64,000 nt of DNA from Umezawaea endophytica (GCF_025061645.1 NZ_JANYMP010000012.1:186001-250000); one strand, 5' to 3'; positions 49,755 through 58,919 are shown, counted from the stretch's first letter. Notes: generated from the letters alone by a model not told the origin. Translations and numbers: made by a program.

Positions 49755-50518
49755 TGGACCTGGAACTCGACTCGATCTCGGTCGACGGCATCGTCGACGG
49801 GATCTCGCTGTCCGCCGGGACCGGCGAGGTCGTCGGCGTCGTGGGACCGAACGGGAGCGGCAAGTCGACCACGCTGCGGTGCGTCTACCGGGCGTTGAAG
49901 CCCAGCGGCGGCGCGGTGCTGCTCGACGGGCGGGACCTGCTGTCCCTGCCGCTCAAGGAGAGCGCGCGCAGGCTCGCGGCGCTCACCCAGGACAGCCACG
50001 TGGAGTTCGACTTCACCGTCGCCGAGGTCGTCGCGATGGGACGCCTCCCGCACAAGGGCGCGTTCGACCGGGACACCGAACGCGACCACGACCTCGTCAC
50101 CGACGCGCTGCGCCGCGTGGACGCGGGCCACCTCGCCGAGCGCAGCTTCCTCACGCTGTCCGGCGGGGAGCGTCAGCGCGTCCTGATCGCGCGCGCCTTG
50201 GTGCAGGAACCCGACGTGCTGGTGCTGGACGAACCGACGAACCACCTCGACATCAGGCACCAGTTGGACGTGCTCGCACTGGTCCGCGGCTTGGGCCTGA
50301 CCGTCCTCATGGTCCTGCACGACCTCAACCTCGCCGCCGCCTACTGCGACCGCGTCCACGTCCTGGACGGCGGCCGGGTCGTCGCGGGCGGCAAACCCGC
50401 CGACGTGCTCACCCCCGACCTGGTCCAAGCCGTCTTCGGCGTCCGCGCCCACCTCGTCCAGCACCCCGTCAGCGGCGTGCCCCAACTCCTCTTCGAACAC
50501 CCGGAGGTTTCCCCGTGA
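49754..50518 (+). CDS. btuD: ABC transporter ATPase (cobalamin)
   Basis: A 254-residue ATPase: Walker A GPNGSGKST (~33-41), Q-loop TQDSHVEFDF, signature LSGGERQRV, Walker B VLVLDEPTNHLD and H-loop MVLHDLN. It powers the BtuC permease. The ATG overlaps the btuC stop (TGATG) and its own stop overlaps the btuF start by four bases. Confidence 0.92.
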   Translation: MDLELDSISVDGIVDGISLSAGTGEVVGVVGPNGSGKSTTLRCVYRALKPSGGAVLLDGRDLLSLPLKESARRLAALTQDSHVEFDFTVAEVVAMGRLPHKGAFDRDTERDHDLVTDALRRVDAGHLAERSFLTLSGGERQRVLIARALVQEPDVLVLDEPTNHLDIRHQLDVLALVRGLGLTVLMVLHDLNLAAAYCDRVHVLDGGRVVAGGKPADVLTPDLVQAVFGVRAHLVQHPVSGVPQLLFEHPEVSP

Positions 50519-51492
50519 GACGACTGCTCGCCCTCTGCCTGGTCTTCACCACCACCGCGTGCGGCGCGACCGTCGCCGAGAACACCACCGCCACCGACCC
50601 CGTGACGGTAAAGAACTGCGGCCAGGACGTCACGTTCGACCGCGTGCCCGCCAAGGTCGTCACCAACGACACCGGCATCGCCGAGTTGATGTTCGCGCTC
50701 GGCCTGGCCGACCGCATGGCCGGGTACGTGATCGGCAGCGGCCAGACAGCGGACCTGGCCACGTCACCGTTCAAGTCCGACTGGGACAGCGTCGCGAAGC
50801 TCGGCGAGAAGATCAACAAAGAGGTCGTCCAGGGCGCAGGCGCCGACCTCGTGTTCGCGGGCTGGAACTACGGGTTCTCCGAGAGCACCGGCTTCACGCC
50901 CGACGCGTTGAAGGAACTGGGAATCCCGACCTACCAGCTCACCGAGGCGTGCCGCAACGGCGTAGGCAAACAACGCGGCATCATGCCCCCCTTGGACGCC
51001 CTCTACGAGGACCTGCGCAACCTGGGCAAGATCTTCCGGGTCTCGGACAGGGCGGAAAAGCTGGTCACCGGCTACCAGGAACAGATCAGGTCAGCCGAGA
51101 AGCTCATGACGGGCAAACCGAGGCCCAAGGTCTTCCTCTACGACAGCGGCCTGGACCAACCGTTCACCTCCGGCCGCAACGCCGCCCCGCAGGACATCAT
51201 CACGAAGGCGGGCGGCGACAACATCTTCGGCGACCTGGACGACAGTTGGACCACAGTCGGCTGGGAAACCGTGGTGCAGGCCAACCCGGACGTCATCCTG
51301 ATCAACGACTACGCGGACGGCGACAACAACACCCCGGAGCAGAAGCAGAAGTTCCTGGAGGGCTACGCCCCACTGGCGGCCGTCCCGGCGATCACGCAGA
51401 AGAAGTTCTTCGTCCTGCCCTACGCAGCCTTGGTGGAAAGCCCGCGCAACCCGGCGGCGATCGAGTCGTTCGCGAAGTTCCTGGCTGGATGA
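50515..51492 (+). CDS. btuF: Cobalamin-type ABC substrate-binding lipoprotein
   Basis: A 325-residue periplasmic-binding protein of the BtuF/FepB class. A short signal peptide ends at a lipid-attachment Cys near residue 16 (TTTACGATV); two lobes are joined by a long helix. VTFDRVPAKVVTNDTG, LVFAGWNYGFSEST and NPDVILINDYA match the fold. Translation is coupled to btuD by a GTGA overlap. Corrinoid binding is inferred from the riboswitch. Confidence 0.85.
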   Translation: MRRLLALCLVFTTTACGATVAENTTATDPVTVKNCGQDVTFDRVPAKVVTNDTGIAELMFALGLADRMAGYVIGSGQTADLATSPFKSDWDSVAKLGEKINKEVVQGAGADLVFAGWNYGFSESTGFTPDALKELGIPTYQLTEACRNGVGKQRGIMPPLDALYEDLRNLGKIFRVSDRAEKLVTGYQEQIRSAEKLMTGKPRPKVFLYDSGLDQPFTSGRNAAPQDIITKAGGDNIFGDLDDSWTTVGWETVVQANPDVILINDYADGDNNTPEQKQKFLEGYAPLAAVPAITQKKFFVLPYAALVESPRNPAAIESFAKFLAG

Positions 51493-52140
51493 CGGGGGAC
51501 GGGGGACGGGGTCTTGCCGGATGAGGATCGCTGCCACGACTGGGGGACCCACGATTGGGTGAAGTGTGGCGGGGTGGAGGGGGATGGGTTGGGTGGGATG
51601 AAGGGAGCCGCGTTGGCAGGGCTGCGGCTGGTGGGGTTTGGCTGGGCGGGGATTGGCAGGGTGGTGGTGGATGGCAGGGCCGGGGCCGGTGAGAGTGGGG
51701 GCTGGGCCATGGCTGGCTGGGAACGGGTGGGCGGGCTACGGCTGGCCGGGTGTGAATGGCAGGGCTGCGGCTGGGGGGAGAGTGACTGGGTGGTGTGGTG
51801 GCAGGGCTACGGCTGGGTGGGTGTAGCTAGGTGGAGTCGCGATGGGCTAGACGCGATGGGCTGAGACTCACGACCGGCCAGCGCAACACTGGCTGACGCA
51901 CGGCTGCCGACCCACACTTGGCAACCCGCAGCCGCCGACCCACACCTGCTGACCCAGGCATGTCGACCCACCTGCTGACCCGCACTTGTCGACCAACCTG
52001 CCGACCACGGCAACCTGCGCCTGCCGACCAGCCTGCTGACCTACGGCTGCCGACCCGCACCTGCCGGCCCACCCACCCACCTGCCGGGGCCCTCCCGACC
52101 CACAGCCCACCCAAGCCACCCTCTGGACCCACAACCCAAG
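51493..52140. repeat. Low-complexity G-rich then C-rich repeats
   Basis: Part of a 1.0-kb gap. From ~51540 to 51850 the + strand is G-rich with recurring GGCTGGG/GGCAGGG words; from ~51870 to 52130 it switches to C-rich degenerate copies of a ~22-base unit such as CTGCCGACCCRCACCTGCTG. Long open frames exist on both strands but encode only Gly/Trp- or Pro-type low-complexity sequence, so I call no gene. Confidence 0.65.
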
Positions 52141-52174
52141 TGCGCCAACGGTTTTCAACCATCCGGTGCCAACT

Positions 52175-52293
52175 GCGGTCGATTTTACTTGGGGGATTTG
52201 CCCCTTAAACTCGAGTCGGACGGCGGCTTCACCTCCCCGCCGTTTTCGTCCGACCAAGGGGCAAATCTAGGGGCCCCAAGTCAAATCGACCGC
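52175..52293. repeat. Palindromic repeat element, copy 2
   Basis: A 119-bp copy of the element at 13791-13908. Arms here are GCGGTCGATTT / AAATCGACCGC; the middle blocks TACTTGGGG, GATTTGCCCC and the loop CTTCACCT are unchanged. The differences between copies in the outer arms and central stem preserve pairing. It lies between the repeats and the cimA leader; the ~140 bp between it and the leader is C-rich with nothing I recognise. Confidence 0.85.
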
Positions 52294-52436
52294 CCCCAAC
52301 GCCCCCACCACACACCCCCACCCCAAACAGACCCCACCGGACCACCCCCACCCGACCCCCACCGAACCAAACCCAAAATGTGAGAACCCCAGTCCGACAC
52401 CTGGTACCAACGCCAAACCTGTGGCACCATCGCCGA

Positions 52437-52481
52437 GTGGCTCAGAACACCGTGATCATTATTGATGAGCGCGCCGGGTAG
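52437..52481 (+). CDS. cimA leader peptide (Ile-rich)
   Basis: A 14-residue frame MAQNTVIIIDERAG (GTG start at 52437), or nine residues, MIIIDERAG, from an internal GTG at 52452. It has a Val codon (the internal GTG) and three consecutive Ile codons, atc att att; ATT is rare in this genome. It stops inside the first of two hairpins in front of cimA, the first enzyme of the citramalate route to isoleucine. No ribosome-binding site is evident for either start. Confidence 0.7.
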   Translation: MAQNTVIIIDERAG

Positions 52482-52540
52482 GTGCTTCCCAAGCACCCGG
52501 CGCGCTGACCTCTCGCATCCCGCGGGGGGTCTTTTTGTTT
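52468..52540 (+). terminator. cimA attenuator
   Basis: Hairpin A (52468-52506) pairs AGCGCGCCGG with CCGGCGCGCT and GTGCTT with AAGCAC; its left arm overlaps the end of the leader peptide frame. Hairpin B (52507-52531) is GACCTCTCGC-ATCCC-GCGGGGGGTC followed by TTTTTG, a textbook intrinsic terminator. A ribosome stalled on the Ile codons would cover the left arm of hairpin A, so the right arm could interfere with the terminator. Confidence 0.8.
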
Positions 52541-52573
52541 TCCCGGACCTGCCACCCACCACAGGAGAACCCC

Positions 52574-54169
52574 GTGAGCAGCCTCCCGCTCGGCGACACC
52601 TTCCACGTCTTCGACACCACCCTCCGGGACGGTGCGCAGCGCGAGGGCATCACGTACTCCGTGACCGACAAGCTGGCCGTCGCACGCCTGCTGGACGGTC
52701 TCGGGGTCGGGTTCATCGAGGGTGGCTGGCCGGGGGCGATGCCGAAGGACACCGAGTTCTTCGCGCGGGCCAGGGCGGAGCTGGACCTCAGGCACGCCAA
52801 GCTGGTCGCGTTCGGCGCGACCCGCAGGCCGAACACCAGGGTCGACGAAGACCCGCAGGTCAAAGCGCTCCTCGACGCGAACACGGACGTCATCACCCTC
52901 GTCGCGAAGTCGGACCGCAGGCACGTGGAACTCGCGCTGCGGACCGACGAGGCCGAGAACCGCGCGATGGTTCGCGACACCGTGCGGTACCTCGTGGACC
53001 ACGGCAGGCGGGTGTTCGTCGACGCCGAGCACTTCTTCGACGGCTACGCGCACGACCCGGACTGCGCCCTGGGTGTCCTGGAGTCCGCGGTGGACGGTGG
53101 CGCGGACGTCGTCGTGCTGTGCGACACGAACGGCGGCCAGCTCCCGCTGGGGCTGGCCGAGACGGTCGAACAAGTGATCTCCCGCACGGGTTTCCGTGTC
53201 GGGATCCACTGCCAGGACGACACGTCCTGCGCGGTGGCGAACACCGTCGCGGCTGTGCAGGCTGGGGCGACCCACGTCCAGTGCACCGCGAACGGGTACG
53301 GCGAACGGGCGGGCAACGCCGACCTGTTCGCCGTCGTCGGGAACCTCGTGACCAAGCTCGGCCTTCCGGTGCTACCCACCGAATCGCTGGCCGAGCTCAC
53401 CCGCGTTTCCCATGCCCTCGCCGAGATCGCGAACATCGCCCCCCACACCCACCAGGCCTACGTGGGGGCGTCGGCTTTCGCCCACAAGGCGGGACTGCAC
53501 GCGAGCGCGATCAAGGTTGATCCGGAGCTGTACAACCACATCGATCCGGACACCGTCGGCAACGGCATGCGGGTACTGGTCACCGAGATGGCGGGCCGGG
53601 CGAGTCTCGAGCTCAAGGGACGTGAGTTCGGAATAGACCTGGCCCGTCGGCCCGAAGCGGTCACGAACGCGGTGCGCAAGGTGAAGGAGCTGGAGGCGCG
53701 CGGCTGGTCGTTCGAGGCGGCGGACGCCTCCCTCGAACTGCTCCTGCGCCAGGAGCTGTCCGAATTGGACGAAGCGCCGTTCGTGCTGGAGTCCTACCGG
53801 GTCCTGCTGGACCGCCGCTCCGACGGCGAGATCGTGTCCGAGGCCACGGTGAAGGTGCACGTGGCGGGCGAGCGGGTGATCGAGACCGCCGAGGGCAACG
53901 GTCCGGTGCACGCGCTGGACGCGGCGCTGCGCAAGGCGTTGCTGCCGCACCTGTCCTGGTTGGACAGCGTGGAGCTGTCCGACTACAAGGTGCGCATCCT
54001 CGCCGAGGCCCCCGGCACGGACGCGGTGACGCGGGTGCTGGTGGAGTCGACCGACGGCGAGCGCGAGTGGACGACGGTCGGCGTGCACGGCAACATCGTG
54101 GAGGCGAGCTGGCTGGCCCTCTGCGACGCTCTGGTGCACAAGGCGATGCGGGTCCGCGCCCTGGTTTAG
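52574..54169 (+). CDS. cimA: Citramalate synthase
   Basis: A 531-residue enzyme of the DRE-TIM family: FDTTLRDGAQREG at the N terminus carries the catalytic Arg-Asp, HCQDDTSCAVANTVAAVQAG and CTANGYGERAGN the metal ligands, and a C-terminal LeuA-type regulatory domain (~400-531) completes it. The segment IEGGWPGAMPKD is typical of citramalate synthase rather than isopropylmalate synthase. It condenses pyruvate and acetyl-CoA to start threonine-independent Ile synthesis. AGGAG precedes the GTG start. The Ile leader in front supports the assignment. Confidence 0.88.
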   Translation: MSSLPLGDTFHVFDTTLRDGAQREGITYSVTDKLAVARLLDGLGVGFIEGGWPGAMPKDTEFFARARAELDLRHAKLVAFGATRRPNTRVDEDPQVKALLDANTDVITLVAKSDRRHVELALRTDEAENRAMVRDTVRYLVDHGRRVFVDAEHFFDGYAHDPDCALGVLESAVDGGADVVVLCDTNGGQLPLGLAETVEQVISRTGFRVGIHCQDDTSCAVANTVAAVQAGATHVQCTANGYGERAGNADLFAVVGNLVTKLGLPVLPTESLAELTRVSHALAEIANIAPHTHQAYVGASAFAHKAGLHASAIKVDPELYNHIDPDTVGNGMRVLVTEMAGRASLELKGREFGIDLARRPEAVTNAVRKVKELEARGWSFEAADASLELLLRQELSELDEAPFVLESYRVLLDRRSDGEIVSEATVKVHVAGERVIETAEGNGPVHALDAALRKALLPHLSWLDSVELSDYKVRILAEAPGTDAVTRVLVESTDGEREWTTVGVHGNIVEASWLALCDALVHKAMRVRALV

Positions 54170-54179
54170 GCTGGGTGAC

Positions 54180-54953
54180 GTGCGCATCGCCCGAATCGCC
54201 CAGCCCGACGGACTCGCCTTCGCCAAGATCGAGGGCGAGGGTGACGACCTGACGGCCGTCGAGATCAAGGACGAACCCTTCGGCGGCACGCCGACCTTCA
54301 CGGGTCGGCGCTGGCCGCTGGCGGACGTCCGGCTGCTCGCCCCGTTCCTCCCGCCCAAGATCATCGGCGTCGGCCGCAACTACGCCGCGCACGCCGCCGA
54401 GCTGGGCAACGAGGTCCCCGAGAACCCGCTGATCTTCTTCAAGCCGAACACCGCGATCATCGGCCCGAACGCCGAGATCAAGCTGCCCGCGGTCTCCGAG
54501 CGCGTCGACTACGAGGGCGAGCTGGCCGTCGTGATCGGCATGGGCGGCCGGGACATCCCCGCCGAGCGCGCCCGGCAGTCGATCCTCGGTTACACGATCG
54601 CGAACGACGTGACCGCGCGCGACCTCCAGAAGGCCGACGTGCAGTTCACCCGTGCCAAGGGCTTCGACACGTTCTGCCCGCTCGGCCCGTGGGTGGAGAC
54701 CGAGTTCGACCCGAGCGACGTCGCCATCCGCACCGAGCTGGACGGCGAGGTCGTGCAGGAGGGCCGGACGTCGCAGTTGATCTTCGACATCGGCGAGCTG
54801 ATCGAGTACATCAGCGCCGTCATGACCCTCCGCCCGCTCGACGTCATCCTGACCGGCACCCCCGCGGGCGTCGGCCCGATGAAGGCGGGCCAGTCGGTGT
54901 CCGTGACCGTCGAGGGCCTGGGCACGCTGACCAACCCGGTCGCCAACCGCTAG
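54180..54953 (+). CDS. Fumarylacetoacetate hydrolase-family protein
   Basis: A 257-residue FAH-fold enzyme. The core starts at IIGVGRNYAAHAAELG; metal-binding acids are in VDYEGELAVVIG, and GYTIANDVTARDLQ and ILTGTPAGVGPM complete the site. Family members hydrolyse, isomerise or decarboxylate acyl-pyruvates. The M. tuberculosis counterpart (Rv2993c as I recall) lies next to gltX as here. It begins 10 bases after cimA at a GTG, so it is probably co-transcribed and under the same Ile attenuation; its substrate is unknown. Confidence 0.85.
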   Translation: MRIARIAQPDGLAFAKIEGEGDDLTAVEIKDEPFGGTPTFTGRRWPLADVRLLAPFLPPKIIGVGRNYAAHAAELGNEVPENPLIFFKPNTAIIGPNAEIKLPAVSERVDYEGELAVVIGMGGRDIPAERARQSILGYTIANDVTARDLQKADVQFTRAKGFDTFCPLGPWVETEFDPSDVAIRTELDGEVVQEGRTSQLIFDIGELIEYISAVMTLRPLDVILTGTPAGVGPMKAGQSVSVTVEGLGTLTNPVANR

Positions 54954-55018
54954 CCCGCCCGGCGCCGACCGGCCCGAGCCGGTCGGCCCACCCACGCCTC
55001 GACGAACCGGTCGGGCGC

Positions 55019-56266
55019 CTAGGTGCGCTCGATCTTCGTCGGCTCCCGGCGGGCGAACGACGGCGCGTGCTCGGGCCGGAGCCCGATCGCGACCAGGTAC
55101 GCCGGAACGCCCTGGAGCAGCGGGAACCGCTGGAGCACCCGCAGCGGCAGGGGAGTGCCCGCGCCGCCGACGTCGACCTTGCCGTCGAGCGCCCGCCGCA
55201 GGAAGGCGTTCTGGATCACCCTCTGCATCGTCTGCGTCACGGCGGTCGGCAGCCACCGCCTGCGCCGCACCTTCGCGAGCACCGACGGCGTGACCTGCCC
55301 GCGCCGCAACGGGGCCGCGAGGAGCGCCGCGGCGGCGACCGCGTCCTGCACCGCCAGGTTGATGCCGACACCGCCGATGGGTGACATGGCGTGCGCCGCG
55401 TCACCGACGCACAGCACGCCGTCGCCGTGCCAGCGGCGCAGCCGGTCCAGCTTCACGTCGAGCAGCTTCACGTCGTCGAGCGAGGTGACCGCGTCCATCC
55501 GGTCGGCGAGCATCGGCACCAGCGCCACCATGCGGTCGCGGAACGCCCGCACGCCTGCGTCGCGCAGCATCCGGTCGGTGCCCTTGCGGATCAGGAACGC
55601 GATCTGGAAGTAGTCGCCCCGGTCGAGCATCACCAGGCCGCTGCCCCTGCCGAACCGCCCGAGACCACCGTCCGGGTCGCCCTCGTGGCGCGGCACGCGG
55701 AACCACCACACGTCCATCGGCGTGCCGAACGAGTGCACGGGCAGGCCTGCCTGCGCGCGCACCAGCGACCCGCGGCCGTCGGCGGCCACCACCAGGTCCG
55801 CCGCGATCTCGCCCTCGATGCCCTCCGCGGTGCGGTAGTGGACGCCGGTGACCTTCCCGCCCTCCTTGCGCAGCCCGGTGAACGCGGTGTCCATCCGCAG
55901 CGTGAACGACGGTTCGAGCTTGCCCGCGTCGGCCAGCAGGTCGAGGAAGTCCCACTGCGGCACGAACGCGATGTGCTTGTGCGCGCCGGGCAGCCTGCGC
56001 AGGTCGGCCACGGTCGCGGGCCCGCTGTCGAGCAGCACCCGCATCCGGTCCATGAGCTGGTGGGGGACCGCGGCGAACGCCGGTCCGAGCCCCAGTTCGT
56101 CCAGCAGCGTCAGCGTGGACGCGTGGACGGTGTCGCCGCGGAAGTCCCGCAGGAAGTCGCCGTGCTTCTCCAGCACGGTGACCTCCACACCCGCCCTGGC
56201 GAGCAGCAGCCCCAGCACCATCCCGGCGGGACCGCCTCCGACGACGACGCACGTGCTCCGTTCCAT
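55019..56266 (-). CDS. FAD-dependent monooxygenase (PHBH-like)
   Basis: A 415-residue flavoprotein with the three FAD motifs: VVGGGPAGMVLGLLLARAG at the N terminus, ADLVVAADGRGS in the middle and CVGDAAHAMSPIGGVGINLA near residue 285. Such enzymes hydroxylate aromatic rings with NAD(P)H and O2. Substrate unknown. The ATG start is followed upstream by a perfect dyad at 56277-56292, likely its operator, but no regulator gene is adjacent. Confidence 0.87.
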   Translation of the reverse strand: MERSTCVVVGGGPAGMVLGLLLARAGVEVTVLEKHGDFLRDFRGDTVHASTLTLLDELGLGPAFAAVPHQLMDRMRVLLDSGPATVADLRRLPGAHKHIAFVPQWDFLDLLADAGKLEPSFTLRMDTAFTGLRKEGGKVTGVHYRTAEGIEGEIAADLVVAADGRGSLVRAQAGLPVHSFGTPMDVWWFRVPRHEGDPDGGLGRFGRGSGLVMLDRGDYFQIAFLIRKGTDRMLRDAGVRAFRDRMVALVPMLADRMDAVTSLDDVKLLDVKLDRLRRWHGDGVLCVGDAAHAMSPIGGVGINLAVQDAVAAAALLAAPLRRGQVTPSVLAKVRRRRWLPTAVTQTMQRVIQNAFLRRALDGKVDVGGAGTPLPLRVLQRFPLLQGVPAYLVAIGLRPEHAPSFARREPTKIERT

Positions 56267-56276
56267 GACCCCTCAT

Positions 56277-56292
56277 TTCAACGGTAGTTGAA
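56277..56292. promoter_or_regulatory. Dyad upstream of the FAD monooxygenase gene
   Basis: TTCAAC-GGTA-GTTGAA, a perfect 6-bp-arm dyad 10 bases upstream of the monooxygenase ATG. The form fits MarR/TetR operators. The cognate regulator is not in the neighbourhood. Confidence 0.6.
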
Positions 56293-56360
56293 TAACCTCA
56301 GGGTCCTCCCGCGGTACTCCTTCGGTCAAGGGGAAATCGGGCGGATACCCTGATCGGGCC

Positions 56361-57851
56361 ATGAGCAACGTTTCCGAAACCCCAGAGGTCCGCGTCCGCT
56401 TCTGCCCGTCGCCGACGGGCACACCGCACGTCGGGCTGATCCGCACCGCCCTGTTCAACTGGGCTTTCGCCCGGCACGTCGGCGGCAAGGTCGTCTTCCG
56501 CGTCGAGGACACCGACGCCGCGCGCGACTCCGAGGAGTCGTACGAATCACTCCTCGAAGCCCTCCGCTGGCTGGGCCTCGACTGGGACGAGGGCCCCGAG
56601 GTCGGTGGACCGCACGAGCCGTACCGGCAGAGCCTCCGGCGCTCGGTCCACGAGGACATCGCCAAGCGCCTGTTCGCCGCCGACGAGCTCTACGAGTCGT
56701 TCTCCACCAACGACGAGGTCGAGGCCCGCCGCAGGGCCGCGGGCCAGGACCCGAAGCTCGGCTACGACAACTTCGACCGCGACCTCACCGACGAGCAGAA
56801 GGCCGCGTTCCGCGCCGACGGCCGCGAACCCGTGCTGCGCCTGCGGATGCCGGACAGCGACATCACGTGGACGGACCTCGTCCGCGGCGAGATCACCTTC
56901 AAGGCGGGCAGCACCCCGGACCCGGTGATGGTGCGGGCGAACGGGGTTCCGCTGTACCCGTTCGTGAACCCGGTCGACGACGCGCTCATGGGGATCACCC
57001 ACGTGCTGCGCGGCGAGGACCTGCTGCCGTCCACCCCGCGCCAGATCGGGCTGTACCAGGCGCTCCAGCGCATCGGCGTGACCGGATTCACCCCCGAATT
57101 CGGACATCTGCCGACCGTGACCGGCGACGGCAACAAGAAGCTGTCCAAGCGGGACCCCCAGTCGAACCTGTTCCACTACCGCGATCTGGGCTTCCTGCCC
57201 GAAGGCCTGCTGAACTACCTCGCGCTGCTCGGCTGGTCCATCGCCGAGGACAACGACATCTTCAGCGTCGAGGAGATGTACGCGGCCTTCGACATCGCCA
57301 AGGTCAGCTCCAACCCGGCCCGCTTCGACCTGAAGAAGGCCGAGGCGATCAACGGGACGCACCTGCGCGCCCTGCCCGTCGAGCAGTTCACCAGCGCCGC
57401 GCTGCCGTACCTGGCGGCGGACGGCGTGCTGCCCGCCGAACCGAGCGCCGAGCAGGTCGCCCAGTTGGCCGCCATCGCCCCGCTCGTCCAAGAGCGACTG
57501 GCGCTGCTCTCCGAGGCCTCGGACATGGTCCGCTTCCTTTTCGCGGCAGAGGAATCGTTCACCCCGGAGCCCGCGTCCGCCGCCAAGGCGCTGGGTCCTG
57601 ATGCCGAACCCGTGCTGCGCGCGGCGATCGACTCGCTCCAGGCGCTCGACGAGTGGACGACCGAGGCAATCCAGGACGCGCTGAAGACGTCCCTTGTGGA
57701 CGGACTCGGCCTCAAGCCGAAGAAGGCGTTCGCCCCCGTGCGGGTCGCCGTCACCGGCCGGACGGTGTCACCGCCGCTCTACGAATCGATGGAACTGCTC
57801 GGCAAGGATCGCTCGATCGGCCGATTGCTTCGAGCGCTCGGGGCAGCGTGA
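56361..57851 (+). CDS. gltX: Glutamyl-tRNA synthetase
   Basis: A 496-residue class I synthetase. The HIGH motif is [10 protein letters not shown] (~13-22), the KMSKS motif KKLSKRD near residue 260, and the C-terminal anticodon-binding domain is complete. With GatCAB in the same window and no GlnRS seen, it is probably non-discriminating, charging Glu onto both tRNA-Glu and tRNA-Gln. tRNA-Gln and tRNA-Glu genes follow within 1.2 kb. ATG start. Confidence 0.96.
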   Translation: MSNVSETPEVRVRFCPSPTGTPHVGLIRTALFNWAFARHVGGKVVFRVEDTDAARDSEESYESLLEALRWLGLDWDEGPEVGGPHEPYRQSLRRSVHEDIAKRLFAADELYESFSTNDEVEARRRAAGQDPKLGYDNFDRDLTDEQKAAFRADGREPVLRLRMPDSDITWTDLVRGEITFKAGSTPDPVMVRANGVPLYPFVNPVDDALMGITHVLRGEDLLPSTPRQIGLYQALQRIGVTGFTPEFGHLPTVTGDGNKKLSKRDPQSNLFHYRDLGFLPEGLLNYLALLGWSIAEDNDIFSVEEMYAAFDIAKVSSNPARFDLKKAEAINGTHLRALPVEQFTSAALPYLAADGVLPAEPSAEQVAQLAAIAPLVQERLALLSEASDMVRFLFAAEESFTPEPASAAKALGPDAEPVLRAAIDSLQALDEWTTEAIQDALKTSLVDGLGLKPKKAFAPVRVAVTGRTVSPPLYESMELLGKDRSIGRLLRALGAA

Positions 57852-57955
57852 CTCGTGCGTTCGGTGGCTTGAGCGTTGCTTGACCGTGCAAGAGCCAGCA
57901 GATATCACCTCCTTAGCCGAATCGGCCGAGGGGTGATCGCACCTAGCCTCACGGG

Positions 57956-58693
57956 GTGACAACTGCTTCCCCGACTTTCACGCTCAAGAGAACCGGCGAA
58001 ATCCGCGCAATCTCGCTCGACGTCGACGACACCCTCGTCGACTACAGCACCTCGTCTCGGGCCGCGCTGGCCTCGATGGTGGGTAACGCCGACGCGTGGA
58101 CGTTGTGGCAGCGGATCACCGACGACCACTGCACGAGGCTGTTAGCAGGGGAACTCCAGTACGAGACGATGCGGAACATCCGCACCCGCGCCTTCTTCGC
58201 CGCCCTCGGCGAGGACCTCGACCAGGCGGAAGCCACGCGCCGCGAAATGCGCCGCCAAGAGGTCCTCGCCGACGGCTGGAGCCTGTTCCCGGACGTCGTC
58301 CCGTGTCTGGAGTGGCTCCGCGCCACCGGCCTGCCCATCGCCGCCGTGAGCAACGCCTCAGGCCGCCACCAGCGGGTCAAGATCGCCGCGCTCGGCCTCG
58401 CCGAGTACTTCGACACCGTGCTCATCGCCGGGGAGGTCGGCGCGGCCAAACCGGACCGCATGATCTTCGACACGGCCTGCTCCGACCTCGGCGTCCCGCT
58501 CACCGAAACCGTGCACGTCGGCGACCGGCTGCACGCCGACGCCATCGGGGCCCGCGACGCCGGGATGCGCGGCGTCTGGCTCAACCGCCAAGGCCCCCGC
58601 GAAGGCACCATGCCCGCAGGCATCAGCACCATCAGCACGCTCGCCGAGCTACCCGAACTGCTCGTCTGCGAACTCTCCACCGCGCACGCCTGA
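57956..58693 (+). CDS. HAD-superfamily hydrolase
   Basis: A 245-residue HAD phosphatase-type enzyme: motif I SLDVDDTLVDY (nucleophile and acid/base Asp), motif II AVSNASG, motif III Lys in AAKPDRM and motif IV HVGDRLHADAIGA are all present, with a helical C1 cap. Substrate unknown. The GTG start is used. It contains one TTA codon (codon 63, in TRLLAGE), rare in this genome, which could make translation depend on the TTA-reading (bldA-type) tRNA. Confidence 0.87.
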   Translation: MTTASPTFTLKRTGEIRAISLDVDDTLVDYSTSSRAALASMVGNADAWTLWQRITDDHCTRLLAGELQYETMRNIRTRAFFAALGEDLDQAEATRREMRRQEVLADGWSLFPDVVPCLEWLRATGLPIAAVSNASGRHQRVKIAALGLAEYFDTVLIAGEVGAAKPDRMIFDTACSDLGVPLTETVHVGDRLHADAIGARDAGMRGVWLNRQGPREGTMPAGISTISTLAELPELLVCELSTAHA

Positions 58694-58756
58694 ACACCCG
58701 CCAGGACGGCGCGCACCGGCCCCCACCTCGCCCGATGGGTTGAAGTGGGGGCCGAT

Positions 58757-58786
58757 TTCACTTCTGCGGGCACCGTGGTCTAGTAT
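58757..58786 (+). promoter_or_regulatory. Candidate promoter for the tRNA genes
   Basis: TTCACT and TAGTAT with an 18-bp spacer, about 60 bases before tRNA-Gln. The -10 match is good, the -35 weak. Confidence 0.4.
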
Positions 58787-58847
58787 TCATCTCGTTGGAA
58801 CGAGCGGCCCTCAGCGCGAAGAGCGGGAGAGCTGATCAGGAAAACAT

Positions 58848-58919
58848 TGGGGTATGGTGTAATTGGCAGCACGGCTGATTCTGGTTCAGTCAGTCTAGGT
58901 TCGAGTCCTGGTACCCCAG
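58848..58919 (+). tRNA. tRNA-Gln (anticodon CTG)
   Basis: A 72-nt cloverleaf. The acceptor stem is TGGGGTA/TACCCCA, the anticodon loop TTCTGGT gives anticodon CTG, and the T-arm contains GGTTCGAGTCC. No encoded CCA. In bacteria with GatCAB this tRNA is charged with Glu by GltX and then amidated. Confidence 0.93.

Noticed and set aside
51514-51864. 116-codon plus-strand open frame after btuF
   Set aside because: Gly/Trp-rich low-complexity sequence from a skewed repeat tract; no recognisable fold or start signal.
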